Part shown: positions 1-6,123 of the stretch, in pieces
How the letters are laid out: each line of letters starts with the position of its first letter
Numbering within the stretch: position 1 is the stretch's first letter
Assembly: GCA_023389535.1 (NCBI GenBank)
Contig: JAEWEH010000205.1
Coordinates: forward strand, 1 to 6,424
DNA length: 6,424 nt
Source: Pseudomonadota bacterium
GTDB lineage: Bacteria; Pseudomonadota; Gammaproteobacteria; Burkholderiales; Burkholderiaceae_B
Direction: 5' to 3'
Position numbers and translations under genes: made by a program
The notes under the pieces: generated by a model
Seen by the model: the letters and a program-made list of their open reading frames with translations, nothing else
Database searches by the model: none
Told to the model about the DNA's origin: nothing

Positions 1-971
1 TGCCCAATGGCATGGATCCGCCCGAACACACTCCTTTCCGCCAGTTGATCGAGCCTTATTTCAATGCACGGCGGATGCGAGAATTCGAACCCGTGTGCCG
101 CAGCGAAGCGCGCTCGCTCGTGGCCTCGCTACCGGAAGGCCAGAGCGAATGGATGTCCCAATTCGCTCAGGTGTTCGCCCTGCGGATACAGTGCGCCTTC
201 ATGGGCTGGCCACACAGTCTGCACGAGCCACTGCACGAGTGGACGCAGAAGAACCGCGCCGCCACGCTTGCAGCCGATCCCCATGCCATGGCCAGGGTCG
301 CGGAAGAATTCGATGGGCATGTGAAAACATTGCTGGCCCATTGCCGTCGGGACGTCGATGGGTCCGCGGACGACGTCACCAGCCGTCTGCTGCGCGAACG
401 GGTCAACGGCCGGCCGCTTACTGAAAACGAGATCGTCAGCATCATACGCAACTGGACGGTGGGGGAACTGGGTACCTTGGCCGCTTCGGTCGGCATACTG
501 GCGCATTATTTGGCGGAACATCCCGATGTGCAGGCTTTGCTGCGCGCGGAACCGGGCCTGCTGCCCGCGGCCATAGACGAAATCCTGCGCATCCACGGGC
601 CCCTGGTCATGAACCGCCGTCGGGTGACCAGGCCGGTACAGGTGCGCGGCCGCAGCCTGAAGGCAGGCGAACGCGTGGCGTTGAATTGGATATCGGCCAA
701 TCGGGATGAAGATGTATTCGGCGATCCGGACGAATTTCGCCTCGATCGCGATCCATCACTGAACCTGCTGTATGGCGCCGGCGTACATGTCTGCCCGGGC
801 GCGCCGCTGGCCCGCCTGGAATTGCGCGTGGTCATGGAAGAATTGCTGTCCGGCACGCAGCATATTGGATTGGCCGCCGATGCAATCGTCATCAAGGCGC
901 ATTACCCCGCCAGCGGTTTTTCGTCCCTGCCGCTGGCGATACAAAAGCCGGTCCCGCACCCGGATGCCTGA
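1..971 (+). CDS. Cytochrome P450, 5'-truncated by window edge
   Basis: This is a haem-thiolate monooxygenase of the soluble bacterial type; such enzymes usually take electrons from a ferredoxin and hydroxylate or demethylate small molecules. The frame is open from base 3 (P-N-G before the Met at 12). About 320 residues are visible against roughly 400 for the family, and the DPPEHT motif normally lies near residue 90, so the Met at 12 is internal and the true start is upstream. Numbering from that Met, the I-helix is around 141-165, the K-helix ExxR is E190-R193, and the haem loop is YGAGVHVCPG with thiolate ligand C261 (Tyr replaces the usual Phe), followed by the L-helix start APLARLE. The I-helix motif is atypical (GELGT, 151-155). 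The stop is TGA at 969-971. The gene converges on the regulator gene 38 bases away. Substrate is unknown, and no redox partner is visible. Confidence 0.94.
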   Translation, partial: PNGMDPPEHTPFRQLIEPYFNARRMREFEPVCRSEARSLVASLPEGQSEWMSQFAQVFALRIQCAFMGWPHSLHEPLHEWTQKNRAATLAADPHAMARVAEEFDGHVKTLLAHCRRDVDGSADDVTSRLLRERVNGRPLTENEIVSIIRNWTVGELGTLAASVGILAHYLAEHPDVQALLRAEPGLLPAAIDEILRIHGPLVMNRRRVTRPVQVRGRSLKAGERVALNWISANRDEDVFGDPDEFRLDRDPSLNLLYGAGVHVCPGAPLARLELRVVMEELLSGTQHIGLAADAIVIKAHYPASGFSSLPLAIQKPVPHPDA

Positions 972-1009
972 AAGACGGGCCGTTAGGGGCCGCGCAGCGT
1001 GGGCACGCC

Positions 1010-2008
1010 TCAGGCGGCTACGCGGAAAGCCCGTGGGGGCTTGCCGAACAAAGCCTTGAATTCCCTGGAAAAGTGGGAACTGTCGGCAAAGCCGCAGCTT
1101 AGTGCGATATCGGTGATGGTGTCGCGCGTGTTCGTGATACGCCATTTTCCGTATTGAAGCCGGATCATGCGCTGCAAGGCGGCCGGCGTGGTGTTCAGCG
1201 ACGCCTTCAGTATGCGTTCGAGTTGCCGTGGGCTGACCCCTACATGGGCGGCGATGTCGGCCACCGAGGGCAAGTCGTCGATGCGCTGCTCGATGTAATA
1301 GACGGCCTTATGCACCCGTATGTCTTGCACATTATCCAGATCGACATAGAAATGGGCTTGCGGCAGCCGCGCCGGGCGGATGGTGAAGAGCATCATATGG
1401 CGCAGGGCTTGCTGCGCCTTGTCCCTGCCATAGTGGCGCGTCAGCAGATACAGGGCAAGGTCGATGGCGGCGGTGGACCCCGCGCAGGTAATCAAACGTC
1501 CGGCGTCGATGAATAGATGATCGTTCTTGCACTTGATGTCGGGGAACTGCCGCTGAAACTCGCTGATGACATTCCAGTGCACGCACACCTCGCCTTGTTG
1601 CACCAGCCCTGCATGGGCGATGGCAAACGTGCCGGTGCACAGACCCAACAAGGTGATGCCCCGGCGGTGGGCCTGTACCAGCCATTTGGATAATTTGGCG
1701 GAGTGCGCCGTCGTGTTGGCATAGCTGTTGCCGCCGCAAATCGCGATATAGTCGAAGCAATCGACGTCTTGCAAATCGGACAATTCGCCGTGCAATGTGC
1801 CGGCGCTGGAACGCCGGGGCTGCCCATCCACGCTCATGATGGACCAGTTGATCAGAATCTGCCGGCTCTTGCCGCCATAGTCCGACGCCAGGCGCAGTAC
1901 GTCCAGGAAACCGGCGAAGGCCGTCAAGGTGAATTCGTCCAACAGCACTATGCCGACCCGCAAGGGCCGATCGCTTTTGGCGTCCCGCTCGATATCAATG
2001 ACGGACAT
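1010..2008 (-). CDS. GlxA/ArgR-type AraC-family transcriptional regulator with DJ-1/PfpI-like domain
   Basis: This is a predicted 332-residue cytoplasmic DNA-binding regulator. Residues about 17-190 form a class I glutamine-amidotransferase-like (DJ-1/PfpI) fold. It begins LRVGIVLLDEFTL, has a nucleophile-elbow motif GLCTGTFAIAHAGL with C124, then CVHW with H144, and CAGSTAAIDLALYLL near 175-189. Residues about 235-330 are an AraC domain with two helix-turn-helix units: VADIAAHVGVSPRQLERIL (about 249-267), and ITDIALSCGFADSSHFSREF (about 298-317) followed by FGKPPRAFR. Family members such as GbdR, ArgR and CdhR sense amino-acid or betaine-like nitrogen compounds and usually activate adjacent catabolic operons. 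The start at 2006-2008 was chosen because AGGAGG (2012-2017) precedes it and the conserved fold begins soon after; the 3-base spacing is short. The gene is divergent from the transporter operon, which is its likely target. The effector is unknown. Confidence 0.94.
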   Translation of the reverse strand: MSVIDIERDAKSDRPLRVGIVLLDEFTLTAFAGFLDVLRLASDYGGKSRQILINWSIMSVDGQPRRSSAGTLHGELSDLQDVDCFDYIAICGGNSYANTTAHSAKLSKWLVQAHRRGITLLGLCTGTFAIAHAGLVQQGEVCVHWNVISEFQRQFPDIKCKNDHLFIDAGRLITCAGSTAAIDLALYLLTRHYGRDKAQQALRHMMLFTIRPARLPQAHFYVDLDNVQDIRVHKAVYYIEQRIDDLPSVADIAAHVGVSPRQLERILKASLNTTPAALQRMIRLQYGKWRITNTRDTITDIALSCGFADSSHFSREFKALFGKPPRAFRVAA

Positions 2009-2020
2009 GCGCCTCCTGGT

Positions 2021-2031
2021 GTTGCATGTGG
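2021..2031 (+). repeat. GTTGCATGTGG element near the regulator start
   Basis: This 11-base element lies 12 bases upstream of the regulator start codon and matches, in opposite orientation and with one mismatch, the element at 2222-2232. The pair therefore brackets the divergent region. It may be an autoregulatory site. The role is inferred from position and repetition only. Confidence 0.4.
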
Positions 2032-2040
2032 ACTTTGCGC

Positions 2041-2068
2041 GCGGATTCCGGTGGCGGAATAATCCCGC
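2041..2068 (-). other. Inverted repeat in the regulator leader
   Basis: ATTCCG (2045-2050) and CGGAAT (2055-2060) form six pairs around a GTGG loop. GCGG (2041-2044) can then pair with CCGC (2065-2068), leaving a four-base bulge at 2061-2064. In the regulator transcript this would lie about 24 bases upstream of the Shine-Dalgarno. It could be a leader structure or a protein site; neither is demonstrated. Confidence 0.3.
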
Positions 2069-2150
2069 TGTTTCCGGGGCGCCCAATGTCTGAAAGCGAT
2101 GCCGTGCTATTCAGTGGTAAGGGCCCGGCTGCCCGCACGCATGTCGTTAA

Positions 2151-2156
2151 TATACT
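2151..2156 (+). promoter_or_regulatory. Candidate -10 box for the transporter operon
   Basis: TATACT matches five of six positions of the sigma-70 -10 consensus and lies 113 bases upstream of the binding-protein start codon. The position 17 bases upstream (around 2127-2133, GGCTGCC) does not resemble TTGACA. A GCATGTC element at 2139-2145 sits just upstream of the -10 box. A good -10 without a -35 is what an activator-dependent promoter would look like, which fits an adjacent AraC-type regulator. This is a prediction only. Confidence 0.4.
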
Positions 2157-2167
2157 GTTTTTTGTCC

Positions 2168-2196
2168 ATCTTATTCAATTTAAAGTCGAGATTCAA
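2168..2196 (-). promoter_or_regulatory. Candidate sigma-70 promoter for the regulator gene
   Basis: On the minus strand TTGAAT (2191-2196) and TAAGAT (2168-2173) are separated by exactly 17 bases and match the consensus at four of six positions each. A second overlapping option uses TTGAAT at 2173-2178 and TATATT at 2149-2154 with an 18-base spacer. The two TTGAAT boxes form a direct repeat with an 18-base period. Either promoter would fire towards the regulator and leave a leader of roughly 120-160 bases. Both overlap the candidate -10 of the opposite strand. Confidence 0.4.
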
Positions 2197-2214
2197 TCGC
2201 ATCATGTCATCTCG

Positions 2215-2229
2215 GCATGTGCCACATGC
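2215..2229. repeat. Perfect 15-base palindrome (GCATGTG-C-CACATGC), candidate operator
   Basis: Two 7-base arms with a single central base form a perfect inverted repeat 41 bases upstream of the binding-protein start codon. Its minus-strand reading extends to GTAGCATGTGG (2222-2232), which matches GTTGCATGTGG at 2021-2031 at ten of eleven positions. It could be a protein-binding site for the divergent regulator or, if transcribed, a leader hairpin. Confidence 0.5.
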
Positions 2230-2236
2230 TACTTAC

Positions 2237-2253
2237 ACGGCCTCGTTGGCCGT
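2237..2253 (+). other. Leader hairpin directly upstream of the binding-protein Shine-Dalgarno
   Basis: ACGGCC (2237-2242) and GGCCGT (2248-2253) are perfectly complementary around a five-base loop. The hairpin ends four bases before the Shine-Dalgarno at 2258-2264, so it could affect ribosome access or protect the 5' end of the operon message. Together with the palindrome at 2215-2229 it would give two adjacent leader hairpins. Confidence 0.4.
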
Positions 2254-2257
2254 ATTC

Positions 2258-2264
2258 GAGGAGG
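2258..2264 (+). promoter_or_regulatory. Strong ribosome binding site that sets the binding-protein start
   Basis: GAGGAGG lies five bases before the ATG at 2270. It decides the start in favour of 2270 over in-frame upstream Met codons such as the one at 2099, and it agrees with a signal peptide beginning at this Met. Confidence 0.85.
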
Positions 2265-2269
2265 GCAAC

Positions 2270-3334
2270 ATGAAAACATTGAATAAGAGCAAAGCATTCC
2301 ACAAATATTCCGTCGCTGCCGTATTCGGGGCCATGGCCATGGCCATGGCCGGCACAGCACAGGCGCAGGATTTACGCGTCGCCTGGTACGGCGGCAATTG
2401 GGGCGATGCGTTCCAGAGCTGCATCGCCGACCCGTTTACCAAGGCCACCGGGATCAAAGTCATTCCGGAGATCGGCACTTCCAACACGACACTGGCCAAG
2501 CTACGGCAACAGAAAGCCCAGCCCGAAATCGACGTTGCGTTTCTGGACGGCGGCATCAGCGAATTGGCCGAAGCGGATGGGCTGCTGCGGCCGATCAAAG
2601 GCGACAGCGTACCCAACCTGGGTAAGCTGCAGACACCGGCGGTTTACAAAAACAGCGGCGGCGACAACTTCGCGGGCAGCATTGGCTATTACTCGCTGGG
2701 TATCGCCTACAACAAAAAGGAAATCTCCAAGGCGCCCGCGTCGTGGGACGAACTGTGGAATCCCGACTACGCCGGTGCGGTGGTCATTCCATCGCCCGCC
2801 AACTCCGCCGGCATTCCTTTCATCGTTTTTCTCGCGAATATCTGGAATACGCCGCTTAGCGACCTGACGCCCGTCTATCAGAAGCTGAAGAAACTGGATG
2901 TCGCGGCCTATTTCGATAGTTCGGGCGCGGCGAGCAACGCCTTTCAGTCCGGTGAAGCCATCATCGGGGCTCATTTCAATGTCGGCGCATGGGGCTTGGC
3001 CGACAAAGGGCTGCCCATCGGCTTCGCGGTACCCAAAGAAGGGGTATGGGCCACGGATGCCCGCGTGCATCTGGTCAAGGGTTCGCCCAACCAGGCCGGC
3101 GCGGAAAAATTCATCAATCAGGCCTTTACGCAGGAATCCGCCGCATGCTTGGCCAAGAACCTGTATCTGGGGCCTGCCGTGAAAGATGTGCAGGTCGACG
3201 CCAGCGTACAGGAAAAAATGCCTTGGGGCGTGAACGGCGATATCTCCAAGCTGAATCTCCTGGACTGGTCGGAGATCAATAAATTGCGTGCCTCCATCAC
3301 CGACTCCTGGAACCGCGAAGTCGCCCGCAAGTAA
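2270..3334 (+). CDS. ABC transporter periplasmic substrate-binding protein, PotD-like class
   Basis: This is a 354-residue exported protein that would capture the substrate in the periplasm and deliver it to the two permeases encoded downstream. The N-terminus is a Sec signal peptide: basic MKTLNKSK, hydrophobic core about 14-29, and a likely AQA cleavage after A32. The mature protein begins QDLRVAWYGGNWGDAF, typical of the spermidine/putrescine and related binding-protein superfamily. Other family-like blocks are SWDELWNPDYAGAVVIPSP (about 158-176) and the NAFQSGEAIIGAHFNVGAW region (about 223-241). Only two cysteines, C51 and C293, remain in the mature chain. The gene is first in the operon and ends in tandem in-frame stops (TAA TAA). 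The class is clear, but the ligand cannot be read from the sequence. The downstream racemase-family gene suggests an imino-acid or related compound rather than a polyamine. Confidence 0.93.
   Translation: MKTLNKSKAFHKYSVAAVFGAMAMAMAGTAQAQDLRVAWYGGNWGDAFQSCIADPFTKATGIKVIPEIGTSNTTLAKLRQQKAQPEIDVAFLDGGISELAEADGLLRPIKGDSVPNLGKLQTPAVYKNSGGDNFAGSIGYYSLGIAYNKKEISKAPASWDELWNPDYAGAVVIPSPANSAGIPFIVFLANIWNTPLSDLTPVYQKLKKLDVAAYFDSSGAASNAFQSGEAIIGAHFNVGAWGLADKGLPIGFAVPKEGVWATDARVHLVKGSPNQAGAEKFINQAFTQESAACLAKNLYLGPAVKDVQVDASVQEKMPWGVNGDISKLNLLDWSEINKLRASITDSWNREVARK
2330..2347 (+). repeat. Triple GCCATG hexanucleotide repeat in the signal peptide
   Basis: Three exact tandem copies of GCCATG, followed by another GCC, encode Ala-Met-Ala-Met-Ala-Met-Ala within the hydrophobic core of the signal peptide (residues 21-27). 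Loss or gain of a unit would stay in frame and change only core length by two residues. Confidence 0.85.
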
Positions 3335-3343
3335 TAAATAGCA

Positions 3344-3377
3344 GAGGCGTTGGGCGCGGCATCGGCTGCGCCGCCTC
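3344..3377 (+). other. Intercistronic stem-loop between binding-protein and ATPase genes
   Basis: An inner stem of eight pairs (3353-3360 with 3365-3372, one G-U) closes an ATCG tetraloop. An outer stem of five pairs (3344-3348 with 3373-3377) stacks below it, with a four-base bulge at 3349-3352. It begins seven bases after the tandem stops of the binding-protein gene. No continuous T-run follows, only a pyrimidine-rich stretch (about 3387-3395), so a complete intrinsic terminator is unlikely. A partial attenuator or a 3' stabiliser for the binding-protein message is more plausible, as is common where binding proteins are made in excess over permeases. Confidence 0.65.
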
Positions 3378-3414
3378 GGGTTTCGCCTTTCTCTTTGAAC
3401 CGGAATCATTCGCC

Positions 3415-4464
3415 ATGACAGCGCTATTGTCTGTTCAGCATGTCACCAAGATTTTCCAGCGCAAGTACAAGGCGCTCAACGATGTGAGCCTGGAGGTGCA
3501 GCAGGGCGAGTTCGTGGCGCTGCTGGGCCCCAGCGGTTGCGGCAAGACCACGCTGCTGGCGACGCTCGCCGGTTTTCTGGAGCCCGACACCGGCAGCATA
3601 TTCATTGACGGCGCCGATGTCACCGGCCTGCCTGCGCACAAGCGTACGCTGAACACGGTATTCCAGAGCTATGCGCTCTTTCCGCACATGACGGTGCTGG
3701 ACAACGTCGCCTATGGTCCCTTGCGTGCAGGCATCAAGAAGGCGGAAGCCCACCGCCGCGCTCTGGAAGCACTGGAAATGGTCGGCCTCCAGGATTTGTC
3801 CGGCCGGTATCCGGCGCAGATGTCGGGCGGCCAGCGCCAGCGTATCGCGCTGGCCCGGGCCATCGTCAACCGGCCCAGATTGTTGCTGCTGGACGAGCCC
3901 CTGTCGGCCCTGGACCTGAAGCTGCGCAAGCGCATGCAACTGGAGCTCAAGGCCCTGCAGGAAAAGCTCGGGATTTCGTTCATATTCGTCACGCATGACC
4001 AGGAAGAGGCGATGGCCATGGCCGACCGCATCGTCGTCATGAACCACGGGACCATCGAACAAATCGGTACCGGCGACCAGATCTACAAGCAGCCGCGCAG
4101 CCGCTTCGTGGCTGACTTCATCGGCGATGCCAACTTGCTTGCTTGCGAGACGGCCGGCGGCGAACTGCGCCTGACATGTTGCGGCATGGCCGTGGGGCCG
4201 GCGGCCCGCGCCGGCCAGGGCGGGGTGCTGGCCATGCTGCGTCCGGAAGATATCGGCGTGTCCCTCACGTCCATGCCGGGCTCGGCCGGCGCCGCCAAGG
4301 TGGAAGACGTCATCAATATCGGCAGCCATACCACGGTTTACCTGGACTTCAATGGCACGGCCATTGAGGCGCGGCGGCTGGGCGCCAACGATCTCGATCT
4401 AGAGAAGGGCGACACGGTGCATATTCATCTGCCGGCGGAACGCATCCACCTGGTGGAGGCATAA
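3415..4464 (+). CDS. ABC transporter ATP-binding protein, PotA-like
   Basis: This is a 349-residue cytoplasmic ATPase that powers import. Walker A is GPSGCGKT (38-45), the Q-loop glutamine is about Q84 in VFQSYALFPHMTV, the signature is MSGGQRQR (136-143, Met for the usual Leu), Walker B is LLLLDE (156-161) followed by the D-loop SALD, and the switch histidine is H194 in THDQEEAM. The C-terminal third (about 240-349) is a TOBE-type regulatory or substrate-related domain, including LRPEDIGV near 275. Length and domain order match the spermidine/putrescine/iron importer ATPases. The ribosome site upstream is weak compared with the other genes of the operon, and the gene follows a stem-loop, so its expression may be lower than that of the binding protein. 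It ends one base before the first permease. Confidence 0.96.
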   Translation: MTALLSVQHVTKIFQRKYKALNDVSLEVQQGEFVALLGPSGCGKTTLLATLAGFLEPDTGSIFIDGADVTGLPAHKRTLNTVFQSYALFPHMTVLDNVAYGPLRAGIKKAEAHRRALEALEMVGLQDLSGRYPAQMSGGQRQRIALARAIVNRPRLLLLDEPLSALDLKLRKRMQLELKALQEKLGISFIFVTHDQEEAMAMADRIVVMNHGTIEQIGTGDQIYKQPRSRFVADFIGDANLLACETAGGELRLTCCGMAVGPAARAGQGGVLAMLRPEDIGVSLTSMPGSAGAAKVEDVINIGSHTTVYLDFNGTAIEARRLGANDLDLEKGDTVHIHLPAERIHLVEA

Positions 4465-4465
4465 G

Positions 4466-5305
4466 ATGACGTCGCGCGCTGCCCTTATATTGAAGCTCGC
4501 AGCAGTGCCCTTGCTGTTTTTCACGGTATTCTTTCTGGCGCCGCTGGGCGTGGTGCTGGTTTCCAGCCTGATGGATGCATCGACCGGCGCGCTGTCGGGC
4601 GTCAATTACGCCAAAGTGCTGCTGGACCAATACCATTGGGACATCATCCTGACCACCTTCCGCATTGCGCTGTTCGCCACGGTAGCCTGCCTGCTGGTGG
4701 CCTACCCGCTGGCATGGTATCTGGTGCGTATCGTCCGATCCGAACTATGGCGCCGCATCTGCATCATTGTGCTGATCGTGCCCTTGTTCACCAGCAATAT
4801 CGTGCGCTCCTTCGGCTGGATGATCATGCTGGGCCGCAATGGCATGGTCAATGACTTCCTCAGGGGCGCGGGCCTGGTGGATCGTCCCATTCGTTTCCTG
4901 GGCGCCGAACTCGGCATCCTGATTGGCCTGGTTTACATCCTGCTGCCTTTTGCCGTGCTGTCGATCGGTACGGCGCTGTCGCGCATCGATCGCAGCCTGG
5001 AAAATGCGTCCAAGGATCTGGGCGCGTCCCCGGCGCAAACCTTTTTCCACATTACTTTGCCCTTGTCGCTGCCAGGCCTGGCGTCCGGCGCCATCATGGT
5101 GTTCGCACTGGCGGCCAGCGCCTATGTCACGCCGGCCCTGTTGTCGGGCGGACGCGTCACGGTCCTCTCCATGCTGATCTACCAACAGTACAGCACCGTC
5201 TTCAACTTCAATTATGGCGGCGCGCTGAGCATCGTGCTGCTCGTGCTGACGCTGGCCCTGGTAGGCGTAGCCAATCACATTGGCCGTGTCAAAGGAGAAC
5301 AGTGA
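4466..5305 (+). CDS. ABC transporter permease, PotB-like
   Basis: This is a 279-residue inner-membrane protein, one of two that would form the translocation pore. About six hydrophobic segments are visible, near residues 8-33, 60-87, 97-121, 148-170, 203-225 and 252-271. The cytoplasmic EAA loop that docks on the ATPase is ENASKDLGASPAQTFFHITLPLSLPG (about 179-204), with the conserved Gly at 186. The start at 4466 has GGAGG at 4455-4459 with six-base spacing, located inside the end of the ATPase gene, and the gap to that gene is one base, consistent with translational coupling. Substrate choice cannot be read from this subunit. Confidence 0.95.
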   Translation: MTSRAALILKLAAVPLLFFTVFFLAPLGVVLVSSLMDASTGALSGVNYAKVLLDQYHWDIILTTFRIALFATVACLLVAYPLAWYLVRIVRSELWRRICIIVLIVPLFTSNIVRSFGWMIMLGRNGMVNDFLRGAGLVDRPIRFLGAELGILIGLVYILLPFAVLSIGTALSRIDRSLENASKDLGASPAQTFFHITLPLSLPGLASGAIMVFALAASAYVTPALLSGGRVTVLSMLIYQQYSTVFNFNYGGALSIVLLVLTLALVGVANHIGRVKGEQ

Positions 5306-5306
5306 G

Positions 5307-6104
5307 ATGCTGGCAAGATTAGCAGTCCGGCTCGTCGCCCTGATCGCCATCGGTTTCCTGGTGCTGCCCCTGGTGGTCATCATTGGCTCTTCGATGACGA
5401 GTACGGAGTATCTGCGCTTTCCGCCTGAAGGCCTGACCTTGAAATGGTATGGCGCAGTCCTGGCGGACAATACCTACATGATGTCATTTGCCACCAGCAC
5501 CTTGCTGGCGGCCTGCGCCACGGCGTTGGGCGTGCTTATCGCCATTCCCAGCGCGCTGCTGCTGGCGCGGCATGATTTTCCCGGCAAGACGCTGTTGGCG
5601 GCGGTGTTGTCGGCGCCGCTGGTGCTGCCTTACCTGGTGCTGGGGTCGGCATTGTTGCAGTTTACCGGCTACCTGGGCTTCGCGCAGACCTTCTGGGCCC
5701 TGCTGGTGGGGCATGTCCTGATCGTCACGCCCTTTATCCTGAAGTCGCTGTCGGTCGTGCTGACGCGCGAACACATAGAGTTTGAACGCGCCTCGGCGGA
5801 TCTGGGCGCCTCGCCCTGGACGACTTTCCTCAAGATAACACTGCCCCTGATGAAACCTGGCCTGATCAGCGGCGCCATCTTCGGCTTCATCACCTCGTGG
5901 ATCAACGTGGAGCTGTCCATGTTCAACACCACGGCCGTGCTCAATACGATCCCAGTGCAGCTTTTCAATTATGTGCAATATTCCGTGGATCCCTCCATCG
6001 CCGCGGTCTCCGCCATCACCATCTTCATTTCCATCGTCGTCATCACGTTCGTGGACCTTCTTGTAGGCCTGGACGTTTTTTCGAACAAACAACAGCGCAA
6101 CTGA
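5307..6104 (+). CDS. ABC transporter permease, PotC-like
   Basis: This is the 265-residue second pore subunit. Hydrophobic segments lie near 5-29, 60-87, 95-118, 128-150, 184-199 and 232-255, and the EAA loop is EFERASADLGASPWTTFLKITLPLMKPG (about 158-185). The start at 5307 is preferred over the in-frame ATG at 5280 because AAAGGAG (5291-5297) lies nine bases before it, the gap to the first permease becomes one base, and the extra nine residues of the longer form are polar and would precede the first membrane segment. The gene is followed after 19 bases by the racemase-family gene. Confidence 0.95.
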   Translation: MLARLAVRLVALIAIGFLVLPLVVIIGSSMTSTEYLRFPPEGLTLKWYGAVLADNTYMMSFATSTLLAACATALGVLIAIPSALLLARHDFPGKTLLAAVLSAPLVLPYLVLGSALLQFTGYLGFAQTFWALLVGHVLIVTPFILKSLSVVLTREHIEFERASADLGASPWTTFLKITLPLMKPGLISGAIFGFITSWINVELSMFNTTAVLNTIPVQLFNYVQYSVDPSIAAVSAITIFISIVVITFVDLLVGLDVFSNKQQRN

Positions 6105-6123
6105 AAACGCAGGAGAACGCAAC

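Larger units (their letters stand above)
2009..2269. promoter_or_regulatory. Divergent control region between regulator and transporter operon
   Basis: These 261 noncoding bases lie between two divergently oriented start codons. The centre (about 2145-2200) is clearly more AT-rich than its flanks and carries promoter-like hexamers on both strands. GCATGT occurs repeatedly: 2024-2029, 2139-2144 and 2215-2220 on the plus strand, and 2224-2229 and 2005-2010 (over the regulator start codon) on the minus strand. Potential hairpins lie at 2041-2068, 2215-2229 and 2237-2253. The arrangement suggests that the AraC-type protein controls both itself and the operon from this region. The elements are read directly from the sequence; their function is inferred. 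Confidence 0.75.

Noticed and set aside
997..1008. GCGTG-GG-CACGC inverted repeat as a terminator between P450 and regulator
   Set aside because: The loop is only two to four bases, the stem is short, and no T-run follows on either strand.
2009..2086. Longer start for the regulator at 2086
   Set aside because: The added 26 residues are not part of the conserved fold, and AGGAGG at 2012-2017 supports the start at 2008, although its spacing is short.
2121..2163. GGGC...GCCC repeat followed later by six Ts as an intrinsic terminator
   Set aside because: About 24 bases separate the weak stem from the T-run, and the T-run fits the AT-rich promoter core better.
2099..2269. N-terminal extension of the binding-protein frame to an ATG at 2099
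   Set aside because: It would put 57 extra residues before a normal signal peptide, has no good ribosome site, and would cover the promoter region. The ATG at 2270 has GAGGAGG at ideal spacing.
2501..4329. Long open frames on the minus strand opposite the binding-protein and ATPase genes (about 300 codons each)
   Set aside because: They lie wholly antisense to genes with clear motifs, show no recognisable domains, and are expected by-products of GC-rich codon usage.
5280..5306. Permease 2 starting at the ATG at 5280
   Set aside because: It would overlap the first permease by 26 bases, and the Shine-Dalgarno at 5291-5297 would lie inside the gene. The ATG at 5307 fits spacing and topology better.
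6075..6081. T-run near the end of permease 2 as a terminator
   Set aside because: It lies inside the coding sequence with no preceding stem, and the next gene starts 19 bases after the stop with its own ribosome site.
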